The notes under the pieces were generated by a model. It was not told the DNA's origin and ran no database searches. It saw nothing but the letters and a program-made list of their open reading frames with translations. From Deltaproteobacteria bacterium (lineage in GTDB: Bacteria > Desulfobacterota > Syntrophia > Syntrophales > Smithellaceae): 64,000 nucleotides of DNA. Each line of letters begins with the position of its first letter. The first letter of the stretch is position 1. The stretch is from contig JAAYDW010000068.1 in NCBI GenBank assembly GCA_012729055.1, positions 62,001 through 126,000 on the forward strand, given 5' to 3'. Positions 37,589 to 47,679 of this stretch are shown one piece after another. Made by a program: the position numbers and the translations under genes.

Positions 37589-38165
37589 AGGAAGATCATC
37601 AGGATGTCCGGGTCGGCAATGGTCCGGTGGGTACCGCTCCGGCAAACGACTTCCTGAAAAAAAATTTCAATAATCCCTTTTCCGGAAACGGGAAATAGGT
37701 TGTTATTCATAAATATTTGTCTCTCAAAGCCGCGGCCGTCGGCCGGACGTCCCTCAAAAAAAGCTTTCTAAAAAGGGCTTGACAACTCGTCCGGGCTCAT
37801 CTATGTACAATCAACGTTCGTTGTATATGAATTGCCGAAAAGGTCGATTGTCCGCTCAGCGTCCACGGAAGTCGGGAGTCGGGTGTTAGCGACTGAGGAC
37901 AAGAATCCGCAGGACGGGCGGCGTGATGATGAGATGAAACAATCCTTCGGCGCCCGCCTGCTCCGGATCGCCCTATCCCCGGCGATCCGGGTTTTAGATA
38001 CCGGCGCAGACGCCTCCGACAGGTGAAAACTGCTTGACCATATTTTCCGAATACAGTAACCTGAAAAAAAAGTGCTTCAACCGTTACCACAATACCGTGT
38101 CCAACCGGATCGCGAAATGCGAAAATTTCGGTCCGGAAAAACTTATTAAAAAGGGGGATGTTGCA
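37589..38165 (+). other. 577-base region without a recognised gene
   Basis: The region holds a strong promoter with a palindromic operator candidate near 37779-37828 and then a long leader to the binding-protein gene. Short frames present (such as 37832-38026) show no recognisable family and lack ribosome sites. Confidence 0.6.
37779..37828 (+). promoter_or_regulatory. Promoter overlapped by palindromic operator
   Basis: TTGACA (37779-37784), 17 bases, then TATGTA (37802-37807) make a good sigma-70-type promoter. Overlapping the -10 and the start site is a palindrome of the form ATnTACAA-nn-AACGTT-nn-TTGTAnAT (37803-37828). Such layouts are typical of TetR-type repressor operators. No TetR gene lies in the window. 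The downstream gene starts about 340 bases later. Confidence 0.65.
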
Positions 38166-39398
38166 ATGACGAAGTGGAAAGCTTTATTGTGTTCAATGTT
38201 CATGTTTGCGTTTGTTGCATGGGCCGCGGTGGCCTCGGCGGATGATATCGTGATCGGCTTCACCGGGCCTTTGTCCGGGCCCGCCGCGGAGTACGGGCAG
38301 GATTGTATGTACGGCATCGATATGGCCGTAAAAGAGCTCAATGCGGCAGGCGGCGTAACGGTTAAAGGCAAAAAATACACCTTCCGGATGGAAAGACTCG
38401 ACGACCGGATGGACCCCACCCAGGCGAAAAACAACGCGCTGCGTTTCGTGAATCAGCACAAAGCCATCGCGGTTTTCAGCCCCAACTTCACCGGTCTGGC
38501 GGCGATCATGGGTATTCCCGAACACAATTTTCTCATTGTGGCGTACACCAGCATTCATGCGCTTCTGGACAAAGGTCATCCGATGATCATCAACCCTGTT
38601 CCGAATTTTGTCACCTATGCGCAGCTCATGTCCGACCAGGCTTGGGCGCAAGGTTACCGGAAAGTCGCCATGGTCGTGACGGCGGGTGGTTACGGCGATG
38701 CCTGGCGCAAGGCCTTCCATCATTTGTGGGTTAACAAGGGCGGACAGGTAGTCGGCGACTATCCCGCCAACTATTACTCGGAAACGGACTATTCGCCGCA
38801 GTTGTCGGCCGCTCTGTCCAAAAAACCCGATTTCCTGCTCATCGGCGGTCCTTCGGCGCCGACCGTTCTCGTCATCGAACAGGCCAGAGCCCTGGGATTC
38901 AAGGGCGGGTTCGTGGTGATCGACCAGGCCAAACCGGATTATATTGCGAAATCCATCAAAGATATGAGACTGCTGGAAGGCATGATCAGCACGGGCGCTC
39001 TGAAGGATCTGCCCCTGCCGGCCGTTCCCGGTTTCCAGGCCCGTTACAAAGCAGCGTATAAAAGAGACATGGGCGCGGAGTGCGTGCTGAACTACAACTC
39101 GATGTACGTGGTGGCCCGCGCGATCGAAAAAGCGCAGTCGCTCGACGCCAAACTGGTCCGACGGAATATTCCCAACGCCCTGCCGACCACCGGCGACAAG
39201 GTGCCCAACGAACTGTTTGCCATGCAAGACAACGGCTTCATGTATTGCGGTTTGATCATGCAGCACGTGAAGAACGGCAAGTTCTCGAAGGTGGATTACA
39301 TTCTGGCTTTCCCGAAGACCAAGGCGGAATATGAAAAGTACAAGAAGATGAGTAAAACCAAGGAACCGGAAATGATCCGCTGGGTGCCCATTCAGTAA
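38166..39398 (+). CDS. Branched-chain amino acid-type ABC transporter substrate-binding protein
   Basis: 410 residues with a signal peptide (MKKW-like start, ending AVASADD). The protein is a type-1 periplasmic-binding fold of the LivJ class: IVIGFTGPLSGPAAEYGQDC, YTFRMERLDDRMDPTQAK, and the two-lobed pattern. It probably delivers an amino acid, aromatic acid or urea-type solute to a membrane complex, but no permease or ATPase gene is adjacent. ATG at 38166 follows GGGGG. A GNRA-loop terminator ends the transcript, so it is a single-gene unit. Confidence 0.88.
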   Translation: MTKWKALLCSMFMFAFVAWAAVASADDIVIGFTGPLSGPAAEYGQDCMYGIDMAVKELNAAGGVTVKGKKYTFRMERLDDRMDPTQAKNNALRFVNQHKAIAVFSPNFTGLAAIMGIPEHNFLIVAYTSIHALLDKGHPMIINPVPNFVTYAQLMSDQAWAQGYRKVAMVVTAGGYGDAWRKAFHHLWVNKGGQVVGDYPANYYSETDYSPQLSAALSKKPDFLLIGGPSAPTVLVIEQARALGFKGGFVVIDQAKPDYIAKSIKDMRLLEGMISTGALKDLPLPAVPGFQARYKAAYKRDMGAECVLNYNSMYVVARAIEKAQSLDAKLVRRNIPNALPTTGDKVPNELFAMQDNGFMYCGLIMQHVKNGKFSKVDYILAFPKTKAEYEKYKKMSKTKEPEMIRWVPIQ

Positions 39399-39426
39399 TC
39401 CACAACAGTGTTCGATCCTGAAACCG

Positions 39427-39461
39427 AAACCCCGCTTTTGGAAACAAAAGCGGGGTTTTTT
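39427..39461 (+). terminator. Rho-independent terminator with GAAA tetraloop
   Basis: AAACCCCGCTTTTG (39427-39440), loop GAAA, then CAAAAGCGGGGTTT (39445-39458) and further T. This is one of the clearest terminators in the window. Confidence 0.93.
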
Positions 39462-39616
39462 GCCGGGTTGTCCGCGTCTTCCGGATGATTATTTCACGGG
39501 GATCCCCCCATGAGCAGCATTGCTGAAGCCGAAGAAGCCGGGGCGTTTCCGAAACCGGTCCCGGCGGGCGCCGGCGAAACGGCGGCAACGCAAACAGGCC
39601 GCCTTCCGGGAAACGA

Positions 39617-42600
39617 TTATGCTTCGCTTGTCTGGTCTTTTTTCTCTTCACCCGGACACGGTCGGTTTTTGAAAAACGTGTAATAGAGCAGCGGCACCAC
39701 CACCAGCGTGAGCAGCGTTGCGGCCACGGCTCCGAACATCATGGCAATGGCCAGTCCCTGAAAGATGGGATCGAAGAGCATGACAAAAGAGCCGACGACG
39801 ACAGCCGCCGCGGTGAGCACAATCGGCCGGAATCGGACGGTCCCCGCGCGGATAAGCGCATTGCGCAGTTCGCCTTTTTCCCGCCATTCCATCTGGATGA
39901 AGTCGACAAGCAAAATGGAATTGCGCACCACGATGCCTGCGAGCGCAATAAATCCGATCATGGAGGTGGCGGTGAAAAATGCGCCGAAGATCCAGTGCCC
40001 CGGCAGGATTCCCACCAGCGTGAGCAAAATAGGCGCCATGATGACCAGCGGCGTGACGAAGCTTCGAAACCAGGCCACGACCAGGATGTAGATGATGATC
40101 AGCACCACCGCAAAAGCAATGCCGAGATCGCGGAAAACCTCGTAGGTGATGTGCCATTCTCCGTCCCACTTCATGGCGTACCGGGTGGTGAGCCACGGCT
40201 GCGCCGACGAGTACTGCTTCAACTCGTAACCTTCGGCCAGTTTCAAGGCGGCGATGGCGTCTTTCATTTTCAGAATGGCGTAAACGGGGCTTTCTTCCGT
40301 TCCCGCGACGTCGCCGATGACGTACGTCACATTCTTCAGATTTTTGTGGTAGATCGTTTTCTCCACGATTCCCTCCCGCACGGCAGCCAACTCTCCAAGC
40401 GAGACGGCTTTGCCGGCGGCTGACGGAATCATCAGCGTTTGCAGCTGCCGGAGGTCGGCCCGCTCGGCAAAAGGCATCCGCAGGAAGATTTCCACCGGTT
40501 CTCTCTCCCGGTCCAGGTGGACCACGCCGGCCACGCTTCCGCCCAGCGCAATCCGGACGCTTTGGGCGATGGCGTCCGTCGTGACGCCGCTTTGCGCCGC
40601 CCGAGCGCGGTCGACGACAAACGACAGTTTGCGCTGGTCGTCTTCCACAAACCAGTCCACATCCACCACGCCGTCGGTCTTTTCGAAGATATCGCGCACC
40701 TGTCCGGCGATTTCAATCCGGCGGGATGTTTCCGGCCCGTAAATTTCCGCCACCAGCGTGCTCAGCACCGGCGGCCCGGGCGGCAGTTCCGCAATTTTGA
40801 TCCGCGCGTCGTGCCGGTCGGCGATGCGCTTCAATTCCGGCCGCAGGCGCTTGGCGATGTCGTGGCTTTGCGCCCGGCGGTCCGACTTGCCGACGAAATT
40901 CACCTGGATGTCGGCCACGTTGCTGCCTTCGCGCAGGAAGTAATGGCGGACCAGGCCGTTGAAATTGTAAGGCGCGGCCGTTCCCACATAGGCTTGGTAG
41001 TCGGTCACTTCCGGCACCGTTTTCAGATATTCGGAAAGCGCCCGCGTCACGGCGGCCGTTTCTTCCAGCGTCCGGCCTTCGGGCATGTCGATGATGACCT
41101 GCAATTCGCTCTTGTTGTCGAAGGGGAGCATTTTCATGGTGACCTGTTTGAGAGGCACCAGGAGCACGGCCAGAAGCAAAAGCCCGCCCACGGCGGCAAA
41201 CGCAATCATCCGTTTTTTGGGCGCGTCGATCAACGGGCCGAGCATCTTTTCGTAAAGTCCGTGCGACTTTTCCTCGCGGGGCTCCCCCGAACCTTTGTGG
41301 CGGACTTTTTTCAAAACGATGTAAGACAGCCAGGGGCTGACAATGAAGGCCACCAGCAGAGAAAAGAGCATCGCCGCCGACGCGCCGACCGGGATCGGCC
41401 GCATGTAAGGCCCCATGAGGCCGGAGACAAAGGCCATCGGCAGCAGCGCGGCAATGACGGTAAAGGTGGCCAGGATCGTGGGATTGCCCACTTCATCCAC
41501 GGCCAGCACGGCCGTCTGCGGCTCGACCTTGCGCATCCGGAAATGCCGGTTGATGTTTTCCACGACGACAATCGCGTCGTCCACCAGAATGCCGATGGAA
41601 AAGATCAGCGCAAAAAGCGTTACGCGGTTGAGGGTGTAACCGTAAAGATAATTGATGAGCAGCGTCAGCGCCAGCGTTACCGGCACGGCGACGGCCACCA
41701 CGATCGATTCCCGCCAGCCTAAAAACAAGGCGACAAGCAAGATTACGGAGATCGTGGCGATCAGCATGTGCTTCAGGAGTTCGTCGGATTTGTCCTTGGC
41801 TGTTTCTCCGTAGTTGCGCGTGACGGTCACCTGCACGTCGGACGGGATCAGCGTCCCTTTCAGGGCGGCTGTTTTTTTGAGCGCTTCGTCGGCCACCACG
41901 CTGGCGTTGGCGCCTTTTTGCTTGGCGACGGCAATGGTGACGGCTTCCGCCTGCGAGACGGCATTGCCGGTCAGGCCTTTTTTTGCCGCGGCGGGTCCCA
42001 GTCCCATGAAGACATAGTCGGTCGCCTCGGCCGGGCCGTCGGACACGGCCGCCACATTCCGCAGGTAAACGGGACGGCCGTTTGCGACATGGACGACCAG
42101 ATTGCCCACCTCCTCAGCGTTCGTCAGAAAACTGCCCGTCTCGACAACCGTCTCCCGATTGCCCGATGGAAACGATCCGGAAGGAATAATGACATTGGCC
42201 CGGGCCAGGCTTTGCATGATCTGCAGGGCCGACAGGTTATAGGCGCGCAGGCGCTGCGGGTCCAGCGTCAGGCGCACCTGGCGTTTCTGGCCGCCGATCA
42301 CGGAAAACTCCGAAACGTTCGCGTCCTTCTTCAATTCTCCGCAAAGCTCGAGGGCGATGCGCCGAAGTTCGTAGCCGGTGTACCCGGGCGAAGCGCTCCA
42401 CAGGGTCAGCGCCAGGATGGGAACATCGTCGATCGATTTGGGTTTGACCATGGGTTGGGAGACGCCGGGCGGAATCCGGTCGTAGTTGGACATGAGTTTG
42501 TTGTAGAGCTTGACCAGCGAGTCTTCCATGTTTTCGCCGACGTAAAAGCGGACGATCGTCAGGTTCTGCCCCGGCTTGACGATGGAATAGACATACTCCA

Positions 42601-42847
42601 CGCCCTTGATCTCCCACAGGAGCTTTTCCATCGGAAGGGTCACCCGCTCTTCGACTTCCTTGGGCGTCGCGCCGGGATAGCTGACGAACACGTCCACCAT
42701 GGGGACGACGATCTGGGGCTCCTCTTCCCGCGGCGTGACAAAGACGGCGAAAAGGCCCAGCAACAAGGCGGCGATCACCAGAAGCGGCGTAAGCTTCGAA
42801 CGGATAAAGGCTTTGGCGATTTTTCCGGAGATGCCGATGCCGGTCAT
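39617..42847 (-). CDS. RND efflux transporter permease (AcrB/CzcA superfamily)
   Basis: 1076 residues with twelve expected membrane segments. An N-terminal segment and large periplasmic loops are visible, with signatures [15 protein letters not shown] and [21 protein letters not shown]. The proton-relay aspartates of the fourth transmembrane segment (DD in LVDDAIV) are present. It should export drugs, solvents or metals in a tripartite complex with the upstream membrane-fusion and outer-membrane genes. The substrate is not evident, though the [11 protein letters not shown] start resembles the HAE1-like branch. It overlaps the upstream membrane-fusion gene by four bases (ATGA). Confidence 0.93.
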   Translation of the reverse strand: MTGIGISGKIAKAFIRSKLTPLLVIAALLLGLFAVFVTPREEEPQIVVPMVDVFVSYPGATPKEVEERVTLPMEKLLWEIKGVEYVYSIVKPGQNLTIVRFYVGENMEDSLVKLYNKLMSNYDRIPPGVSQPMVKPKSIDDVPILALTLWSASPGYTGYELRRIALELCGELKKDANVSEFSVIGGQKRQVRLTLDPQRLRAYNLSALQIMQSLARANVIIPSGSFPSGNRETVVETGSFLTNAEEVGNLVVHVANGRPVYLRNVAAVSDGPAEATDYVFMGLGPAAAKKGLTGNAVSQAEAVTIAVAKQKGANASVVADEALKKTAALKGTLIPSDVQVTVTRNYGETAKDKSDELLKHMLIATISVILLVALFLGWRESIVVAVAVPVTLALTLLINYLYGYTLNRVTLFALIFSIGILVDDAIVVVENINRHFRMRKVEPQTAVLAVDEVGNPTILATFTVIAALLPMAFVSGLMGPYMRPIPVGASAAMLFSLLVAFIVSPWLSYIVLKKVRHKGSGEPREEKSHGLYEKMLGPLIDAPKKRMIAFAAVGGLLLLAVLLVPLKQVTMKMLPFDNKSELQVIIDMPEGRTLEETAAVTRALSEYLKTVPEVTDYQAYVGTAAPYNFNGLVRHYFLREGSNVADIQVNFVGKSDRRAQSHDIAKRLRPELKRIADRHDARIKIAELPPGPPVLSTLVAEIYGPETSRRIEIAGQVRDIFEKTDGVVDVDWFVEDDQRKLSFVVDRARAAQSGVTTDAIAQSVRIALGGSVAGVVHLDREREPVEIFLRMPFAERADLRQLQTLMIPSAAGKAVSLGELAAVREGIVEKTIYHKNLKNVTYVIGDVAGTEESPVYAILKMKDAIAALKLAEGYELKQYSSAQPWLTTRYAMKWDGEWHITYEVFRDLGIAFAVVLIIIYILVVAWFRSFVTPLVIMAPILLTLVGILPGHWIFGAFFTATSMIGFIALAGIVVRNSILLVDFIQMEWREKGELRNALIRAGTVRFRPIVLTAAAVVVGSFVMLFDPIFQGLAIAMMFGAVAATLLTLVVVPLLYYTFFKNRPCPGEEKKDQTSEA

Positions 42848-43941
42848 GGCGCTTTTCCTCCCGCGAGGACGCCGCCGTCCTCGGCGCGCTCGACGCCTTC
42901 AACGATCACCCGGTCGCCGGCTGCCAGGCCCGACAGAATTTCCGTGCTGCCTGCAAACGTTGCGCCCGTACGGACCAGACGGTACGTGATGATTCCGCGC
43001 TCATCCACGGTGTAAACCCCCGTCAACTGTCCTTTCTGAACGAGGGCGCCGGCGGGCACCAGGATGGCCTCCTTCCGGCCAACGGAAATCCGGATGCGGA
43101 CAAAAAGGCCGCTGCGGGCCGGAATGCCGCCGGGAGTGATCTTCACGATGAATGTCCGGGAGAGAGGATCGATGGTGGTCAACACCTGGCGGACGGTTGT
43201 GCGCTGCGGCCCGCCGGCGCCGTCGACGACCAGTTCGGCCTCCATGCCGGGTTTGATTTTATCTCTCAGGCGCTCGTCGACGGCCGCTTCCACGTAAAAG
43301 CTGCCGCTTTCCTCGATCACCAGAAGCGGCAGGCCCGGCGAGGCCATGCTGCCCGCGTCGATGCGCTTTTGGGTTACTTTGCCGGAAACGGGCGCCCGGA
43401 CAGAAGTGAACGACTGGTACGTCCGGGCCTCCTCGGCCATCGCTTTGGCCCGCTCGTATTCAGCCTGGGCCACGTTCTTTTGCGTTGTGATCTGATCCAT
43501 TTCCTGTCGGGAGAGCGCCTTTTCATCGAAGAGATTTTTATAGCGCTGCCAGGTGGTTTCCTGGAGCAGTTTGTTTTGTTTTGCGGATTCGAGCGCCATC
43601 GCGGCGGCCTGCGCCCGCTGGGCGGCATCCCGGTCGTCGATGGTCAGAAGCAACTGGCCGGCTTTCACGCGGTCTCCTTCCTGCACCAGAACGGAGGTGA
43701 CCACGCCCATCGCCCGGCTGGCCACCAGGCTTTCGCGGTCGGACCGGACATTGCCCGTGGTCTCGTAAACGTCATCGACAACGGAAGGCGCGACGGCGGC
43801 GATTTTGATCCCCTCAACGACCGGCCGTTTCACCGCTTCTTCCGGACCCTTTCCCTGGCAGGCGGCACACAGCGCCGTAAACAATACCGCAGCCGCCAGC
43901 GCACAAAACGTTTTTAACCCGCGATGGTTCAGACGCATCAT
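42844..43941 (-). CDS. RND periplasmic adaptor (membrane fusion protein)
   Basis: 365 residues with a signal sequence that may carry a lipobox-like LCAAC. The protein shows the adaptor layout: lipoyl half-motif ([18 protein letters not shown]), coiled-coil hairpin (about residues 105-185), second lipoyl half and beta-barrel ([18 protein letters not shown]). It links the RND pump with the TolC-like channel. It overlaps neighbours by four bases on each side, so the three genes are translationally coupled. Confidence 0.92.
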   Translation of the reverse strand: MMRLNHRGLKTFCALAAAVLFTALCAACQGKGPEEAVKRPVVEGIKIAAVAPSVVDDVYETTGNVRSDRESLVASRAMGVVTSVLVQEGDRVKAGQLLLTIDDRDAAQRAQAAAMALESAKQNKLLQETTWQRYKNLFDEKALSRQEMDQITTQKNVAQAEYERAKAMAEEARTYQSFTSVRAPVSGKVTQKRIDAGSMASPGLPLLVIEESGSFYVEAAVDERLRDKIKPGMEAELVVDGAGGPQRTTVRQVLTTIDPLSRTFIVKITPGGIPARSGLFVRIRISVGRKEAILVPAGALVQKGQLTGVYTVDERGIITYRLVRTGATFAGSTEILSGLAAGDRVIVEGVERAEDGGVLAGGKAP

Positions 43942-45337
43942 GGTTTCTCCCCGAGCGGACGGGACTGTCCGTTTTTCAAGTTCTGTAAAAGCGTTCCGCT
44001 TTCAAAATGAAGCCCGGCCAGGGCTGTTTTGTACGCGTTCTTTGTTTCGACAACAGCGGCGCGCGCCTGTTCCAGACTGGCCTGTGTATTCAGAAGATCG
44101 CTGAGCGACGAAAGGCCGTTTTCATACCTGAGCTTCAACAGACGGGCGCCTTCGTCGGCTGTTTTCAGCGCCTCCTCGGCCAGTTCAATATTCTGTCTTG
44201 CCTCCCCGACGTTCAGATAGGCTTCGTAAATTTTAAAAGAGACGCCTTTCTTCATGGCGGCCAGATGTTCCTGAACTTGCGCTTCCTGATGTTTGGCTTT
44301 TGCCCGTTCATACGCGCGCTTGGTTCCGTCAAACAGGTCCCAGCGCAAAAACGCCATCACCTGCCAGCTTTTGCCTTCGGATCCCAGGGGGGCATTGTGG
44401 TCGTTGAACTGATAGCTGCCGCCCACGCCGATGTACGGATAATAACCGGCCTCGGCCAGGCGGATATTGTTCCGGGCGTTTTCGCCGCGCAGCTCCAGAG
44501 CGCGCACGTCCGGCCGTTTTTCTGCAGAGGCGGTATAGTCGTCCAGCTCCTGAAGTGACAGATCGAAAGCCGCATCAACCACGTCCGGCGAGTCCGGCAG
44601 CGCCAGCAACACGCCCAGCGCGCGCCTCGCCAGGCTGACGTTCTTGCGCGCGACGTTGAGTTTTTGTCTGGCCTCTGTGAGCGACGTTGCCGTGCGCAGC
44701 GCATCGGCATACTGCCCGACATCGTTTTTGTAACGCAGCTCGGCAATCCGCAGACGTTCCCGGGCATCCCGAACGCCGAGCTCCGCCACCTGCACATATT
44801 CCCCGGCGGTTAAAACAGAGAGGCAGGCCCGGACGACCGAAAAAGCGATTTCCTCCTCTTTGCGCCTGACGTCCTCTTCCTTCGCCAGCGATTCCGTCCG
44901 GGACATTTCCAGGCCGACCAGCGCCTTCTTCACGAAGATCGGCTGTTCCACGGCAATGGAGGACTGGTAATCGTTGATCGCCTCGGGGCTGTTTAAAAAA
45001 TCCGGATTGAAATCCGCGGCCGCGATCCGGGACTGGTTGAGCTTGGACATAAAGGCGTAGCCGGGAGTGTTGGTCCGCAGATATCTTTCTTCAATGGAGA
45101 TTTTCGGCAGCAGATAACTGCGGGCAATGCCGATGTCCTGCCGGCCCGCAGCCAGTCCGCTTTTGACGGCTTTGATTTCATGATTGTCGGCGAGCGCTTT
45201 TCGACGGCTTCTCCGACGGTCAACCGCATAGCCGTCTTCTGATCCGCGGCGTGCCCGGAAAGCCCGGACAAAACAAGAAAGACGGCTCCCGTAAAAATCA
45301 GAATCCCTCTTCGGAATCTGCGTGCAGGCGAAACCAT
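43938..45337 (-). CDS. TolC-family outer-membrane efflux protein with apparent frameshift
   Basis: This is the outer-membrane channel of the RND complex. Residues 1-45 (MVSPARRFRRGILIF..., signal ending SGHAA, then TVGEAVEK) are in one frame, and the rest (ALADNHEIKAVKSGLAAG to the end) in another. The break lies in a run of four T (45198-45201, minus-strand AAAA). Adding one base would restore GEAVEKALADNHEIK. The gene then reads as an intact TolC-type protein of about 466 residues. The start is ATG 45337 after GGAGG. Either the sequence has an error or the gene is recently inactivated. An internal ATG at 45050 would give a truncated form without export signal. Confidence 0.8.
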
Positions 45338-45375
45338 TTCCCCGACCTCCTTTTCTTTTCCGGCGATGCGGGTCC

Positions 45376-45579
45376 TTACTTTTTTCCGATCGTCGAAATA
45401 TTGAAAAGGACGTAAGCGGGGCAAAAACCGATCAGGCTCGTGACGACAAAGATGACCGCAATGACGCCCAGAACAATCGCCCAACCGCCGGAAATGGCGC
45501 CGGTCAGGTAAAGAACGGCAATAGCGATCGCCAGCAGAACTCGGATGCCTCTGTCCAGGATTCCCATGTTCTTTTTCAT
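45376..45579 (-). CDS. DUF2892 (YgaP transmembrane-type) small membrane protein
   Basis: 67 residues with two transmembrane segments (GIRVLLAIAIAVLYLTGAI and WAIVLGVIAVIFVVTSLIGF), then CPAYVLF, the usual signature. This domain is often attached to or near rhodanese and redox genes. ATG follows AGGAG with six bases. It is 38 bases upstream of the tolC-like gene and probably co-transcribed. Confidence 0.85.
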   Translation of the reverse strand: MKKNMGILDRGIRVLLAIAIAVLYLTGAISGGWAIVLGVIAVIFVVTSLIGFCPAYVLFNISTIGKK

Positions 45580-45759
45580 AAGACGCTCCTTTCCGGGTGA
45601 CGGCCGTAAATGGGTTGAAAGATGACTCCGCAGTTGATGGACGGTTTCATCCCTGAAGGCGTCCTGTTGTGATGAATGACATCGGTCCGTCGCTTCCGCC
45701 GAGCCGGCGAGCGCTTGCCCGGTTTCTCTTTTTTTCGGCTCGGCCGATGCGTGCCGACG

Positions 45760-45802
45760 ATCATACCTTATACGGTCGTCAGGCGTCAATGATCCGGATC
45801 AA
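45760..45802 (-). promoter_or_regulatory. Promoter with FNR/CRP-type box upstream of the efflux operon
   Basis: Minus-strand TTGACG (45789-45784), 18 bases, then TATGAT (45765-45760). The box ATGATCCGGATCAA (45789-45802, plus-strand reading) differs from the FNR consensus TTGATnnnnATCAA at one base. Its centre lies about 42 bases before the predicted start site, the class II activator position. This suggests anoxic or redox control of DUF2892 and the RND genes. Confidence 0.5.
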
Positions 45803-45830
45803 TGACTAAAAGAATTTTTTGCCGGTCTGG

Positions 45831-46571
45831 CTACCGGTTCAGCGGACAGACTTTCAGGCATTCGTCGCAGTCGATCCAGTAATCGTGGCCGGCGGTGTTG
45901 ATGACGCGCTCGATATGCTTGAGGCCGGCGGCGTCCTTGAGGGCCAGCGGATAAATCGCGTGCTTGACGGTGTGCCCCAGGCAGGTCATCTTGTGAAAAT
46001 CGCCTTCGGCTGTAAAAGCGCCGGCGGGGCAGATTTTAAGGCAGGCGCGGCATTTTTCGGGGCAGGGGAGCGCATCGTTGACCGGATCGCCGGGCAGTTC
46101 GGCGTCGGTGACCACGGCCGCGAGCCGCAGGCGGGAACCGTAGACCGGATGGTACACCTGGCCGCTGCGGCCGAAGGCGCCGAGACCGGCCCGGACGGCG
46201 GCGTGCTTGAGCGACAGAAGGCCCCAGGGTTCAAAATCATGAAACACCATCGGCGCGTAGCTGGGAATCGTCACGGCTGTGTACTTTCCCTGCGCTTCAA
46301 TGAAGTTGCACAAATAAAGCGCGATTTCATCGAGCCGGCGGTAGGCCGTGTGATACGAGCGGTGCAGGCCGTACAGATTGTAATCGGGCGATTTCAGGAT
46401 TCCTGCCGGAATCTGCAGGCCCAGCACGATCACTGTCTGCGCGTTTTTGCAGATGTTTGCCGGATGATGCTTTTCGGGCGCTTCTGCGAAACGCTCTACC
46501 GGCGCGAATCCGACGGCCGAAACGGTGTTTCCCAGGTGTCCGATGATGGCTTCCTTCAGGTCGCTTTGCAT
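45831..46571 (-). CDS. QueG-like 4Fe-4S protein (short form)
   Basis: 246 residues with two ferredoxin-type clusters near the C-terminus (CPEKCRACLKICPAGAF and CDECLKVCPLN) and the SYHTAYRRLDEIA / GRSGQVYHP region seen in epoxyqueuosine reductase relatives. At 246 residues it is shorter than QueG (about 370), so it may serve another cobalamin- or redox-linked function. No queuosine gene is adjacent. It lies 45 bases before marR on the same strand. Confidence 0.75.
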   Translation of the reverse strand: MQSDLKEAIIGHLGNTVSAVGFAPVERFAEAPEKHHPANICKNAQTVIVLGLQIPAGILKSPDYNLYGLHRSYHTAYRRLDEIALYLCNFIEAQGKYTAVTIPSYAPMVFHDFEPWGLLSLKHAAVRAGLGAFGRSGQVYHPVYGSRLRLAAVVTDAELPGDPVNDALPCPEKCRACLKICPAGAFTAEGDFHKMTCLGHTVKHAIYPLALKDAAGLKHIERVINTAGHDYWIDCDECLKVCPLNR

Positions 46572-46616
46572 GTCGATTTCCTTTCTCTTCCGATTGAAAG
46601 CTGTTGCGGTTTTAAT

Positions 46617-47060
46617 TTATTCCGCCGCGGGCAAGACGGCGTCCGGATTGCGCACGGCGCGCAGGAGGCGCCGGAATTCCTGCTGTTCGTTGTCGCCGAG
46701 CGCGGCCAAAAACTCCCGATTGGCCTTCTCCATTTTTTTTTGGAGAAGGGGAACGATCTTCCGGCCCCGGTCCGAAAGCAAAATATGAATGGCCCGCCGG
46801 TCGCTGGGATGGCGGCGCCTTTCGATCCAACCGGACGCCTCCAGCCGGTCGATAACGCCGGTGAGCGTGGCCGTGTCCAATCCCGTCCGCTCGCTTAATT
46901 CCTTTGCCGTGATGGGGTCCCGGCGTCCCAGAAAATTGACGACCATCGCCTGCACGGCCGTCAGATTCGTGTCCGCGAGCGCCTGAGTCCAGAAACGCAC
47001 ACCCGCCTGCTGGGCGCGGGCCAGGAGAAAAAAAATGCAGTCTTCGACTTTGAGAGTCAT
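46617..47060 (-). CDS. MarR-family transcriptional regulator
   Basis: 147 residues with the MarR winged helix: DPITAKELSERTGLDTATLTGVIDRLEASGWIERRRHPSDRRAIHILLSD includes the recognition helix and the DxR wing. It is divergent from the dehalogenase-remnant/DUF1330/acyl-CoA-synthetase genes and shares a short palindrome between them. It probably represses these or its own gene in response to a small organic acid, phenol or CoA-ligase substrate. Confidence 0.93.
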   Translation of the reverse strand: MTLKVEDCIFFLLARAQQAGVRFWTQALADTNLTAVQAMVVNFLGRRDPITAKELSERTGLDTATLTGVIDRLEASGWIERRRHPSDRRAIHILLSDRGRKIVPLLQKKMEKANREFLAALGDNEQQEFRRLLRAVRNPDAVLPAAE

Positions 47061-47093
47061 GGGCCTCTTTCCGTTGTCTTGTAGGCTAATATT

Positions 47094-47103
47094 TTGTGTA
47101 CAA
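47094..47103. promoter_or_regulatory. MarR-type palindrome TTGTGTACAA
   Basis: The palindrome TTGTnnACAA lies in the AT-rich divergent gap. Candidate -35/-10 pairs face both ways around it (minus TTGATA with TATTAG, plus TTGTGT with TGTTAT). Autoregulation by MarR is a natural reading. Confidence 0.45.
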
Positions 47104-47154
47104 ATTATATCAAAAATGTTATGGCGTCAACACCTATGATACAGGAGGTTCGTC

Positions 47155-47295
47155 ATGAAAGTCTTGTCCACGCCGGACGAGCGTTTTGATCATCTCCCCG
47201 GATTCGACTTTGCTCCCCGTTATCTTGACGCGGCCGTCGGCGCAGATGGCCGGTTACCCGTTGTGTCGCCGCTATCAAACAAAAATAAACTCTGA
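47155..47295 (+). pseudogene. Haloalkane-dehalogenase-like N-terminal remnant
   Basis: A 46-codon frame with a strong AGGAGG site begins MKVLSTPDERFDHLPGF and continues DFAPRYLD. This matches the opening of haloalkane dehalogenase family proteins (consensus-like MxVLRTPDxRFxNLxxYPFxPxYLD). After about 27 residues the similarity ends, and a stop follows at 47293-47295, 14 bases before the next ATG. Without the catalytic alpha/beta core it cannot be an enzyme. It is most likely a deletion remnant whose ribosome site now acts in the leader of the DUF1330 gene. Confidence 0.6.
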
Positions 47296-47309
47296 CAAGG
47301 AGAAGAGAG

Positions 47310-47672
47310 ATGAACTTCATCATGCCCACGAAAGACCAGTTCAAACAGCTCATGTCGCAGAATTACCAGGGGCCGATCGTCATGGTCAATCTGCTGAAAT
47401 TCAAACGCGACGGAGGCAAGGAAACCTATCAGAAGTACTACGAGGCGACGAAGACGCTCTTTTCCGGAAAAACGATCAGCCGCATCGTCTACCGCGGCAA
47501 CGGCCTGATGCCGGTGATCGGCAACGAGGAGTGGGACGCCATCGCTCTTTACGAATATCCCTCGATCGACGCTTTTATCGACATGAACCGGGACAAGGCC
47601 TATCAGGATGTCGTGCACTACCGCACAGACGCGCTCGAGGATTCGCGCCTCTACTGCACAATTCCGGAATAG
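47310..47672 (+). CDS. DUF1330-family protein
   Basis: 120 residues of the small ferredoxin-like-fold DUF1330 family: GPIVMVNLLKFKRDGG, YKKYYE-like repeats, and YEYPSIDAFIDMNRD. The family is often encoded beside CoA-ligase or hydrolase genes, with no proven reaction. ATG at 47310 follows AAGGAGAAGAG. A paralogue starts beyond 64000 at the other end of the window, also directly upstream of an acyl-CoA synthetase gene. Confidence 0.85.
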   Translation: MNFIMPTKDQFKQLMSQNYQGPIVMVNLLKFKRDGGKETYQKYYEATKTLFSGKTISRIVYRGNGLMPVIGNEEWDAIALYEYPSIDAFIDMNRDKAYQDVVHYRTDALEDSRLYCTIPE

Positions 47673-47679
47673 AAGGGAA

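Noticed and set aside
37832-38026. 64-codon frame in the leader of the binding-protein gene
   Set aside because: No ribosome site, no family resemblance, and it starts inside the operator region.
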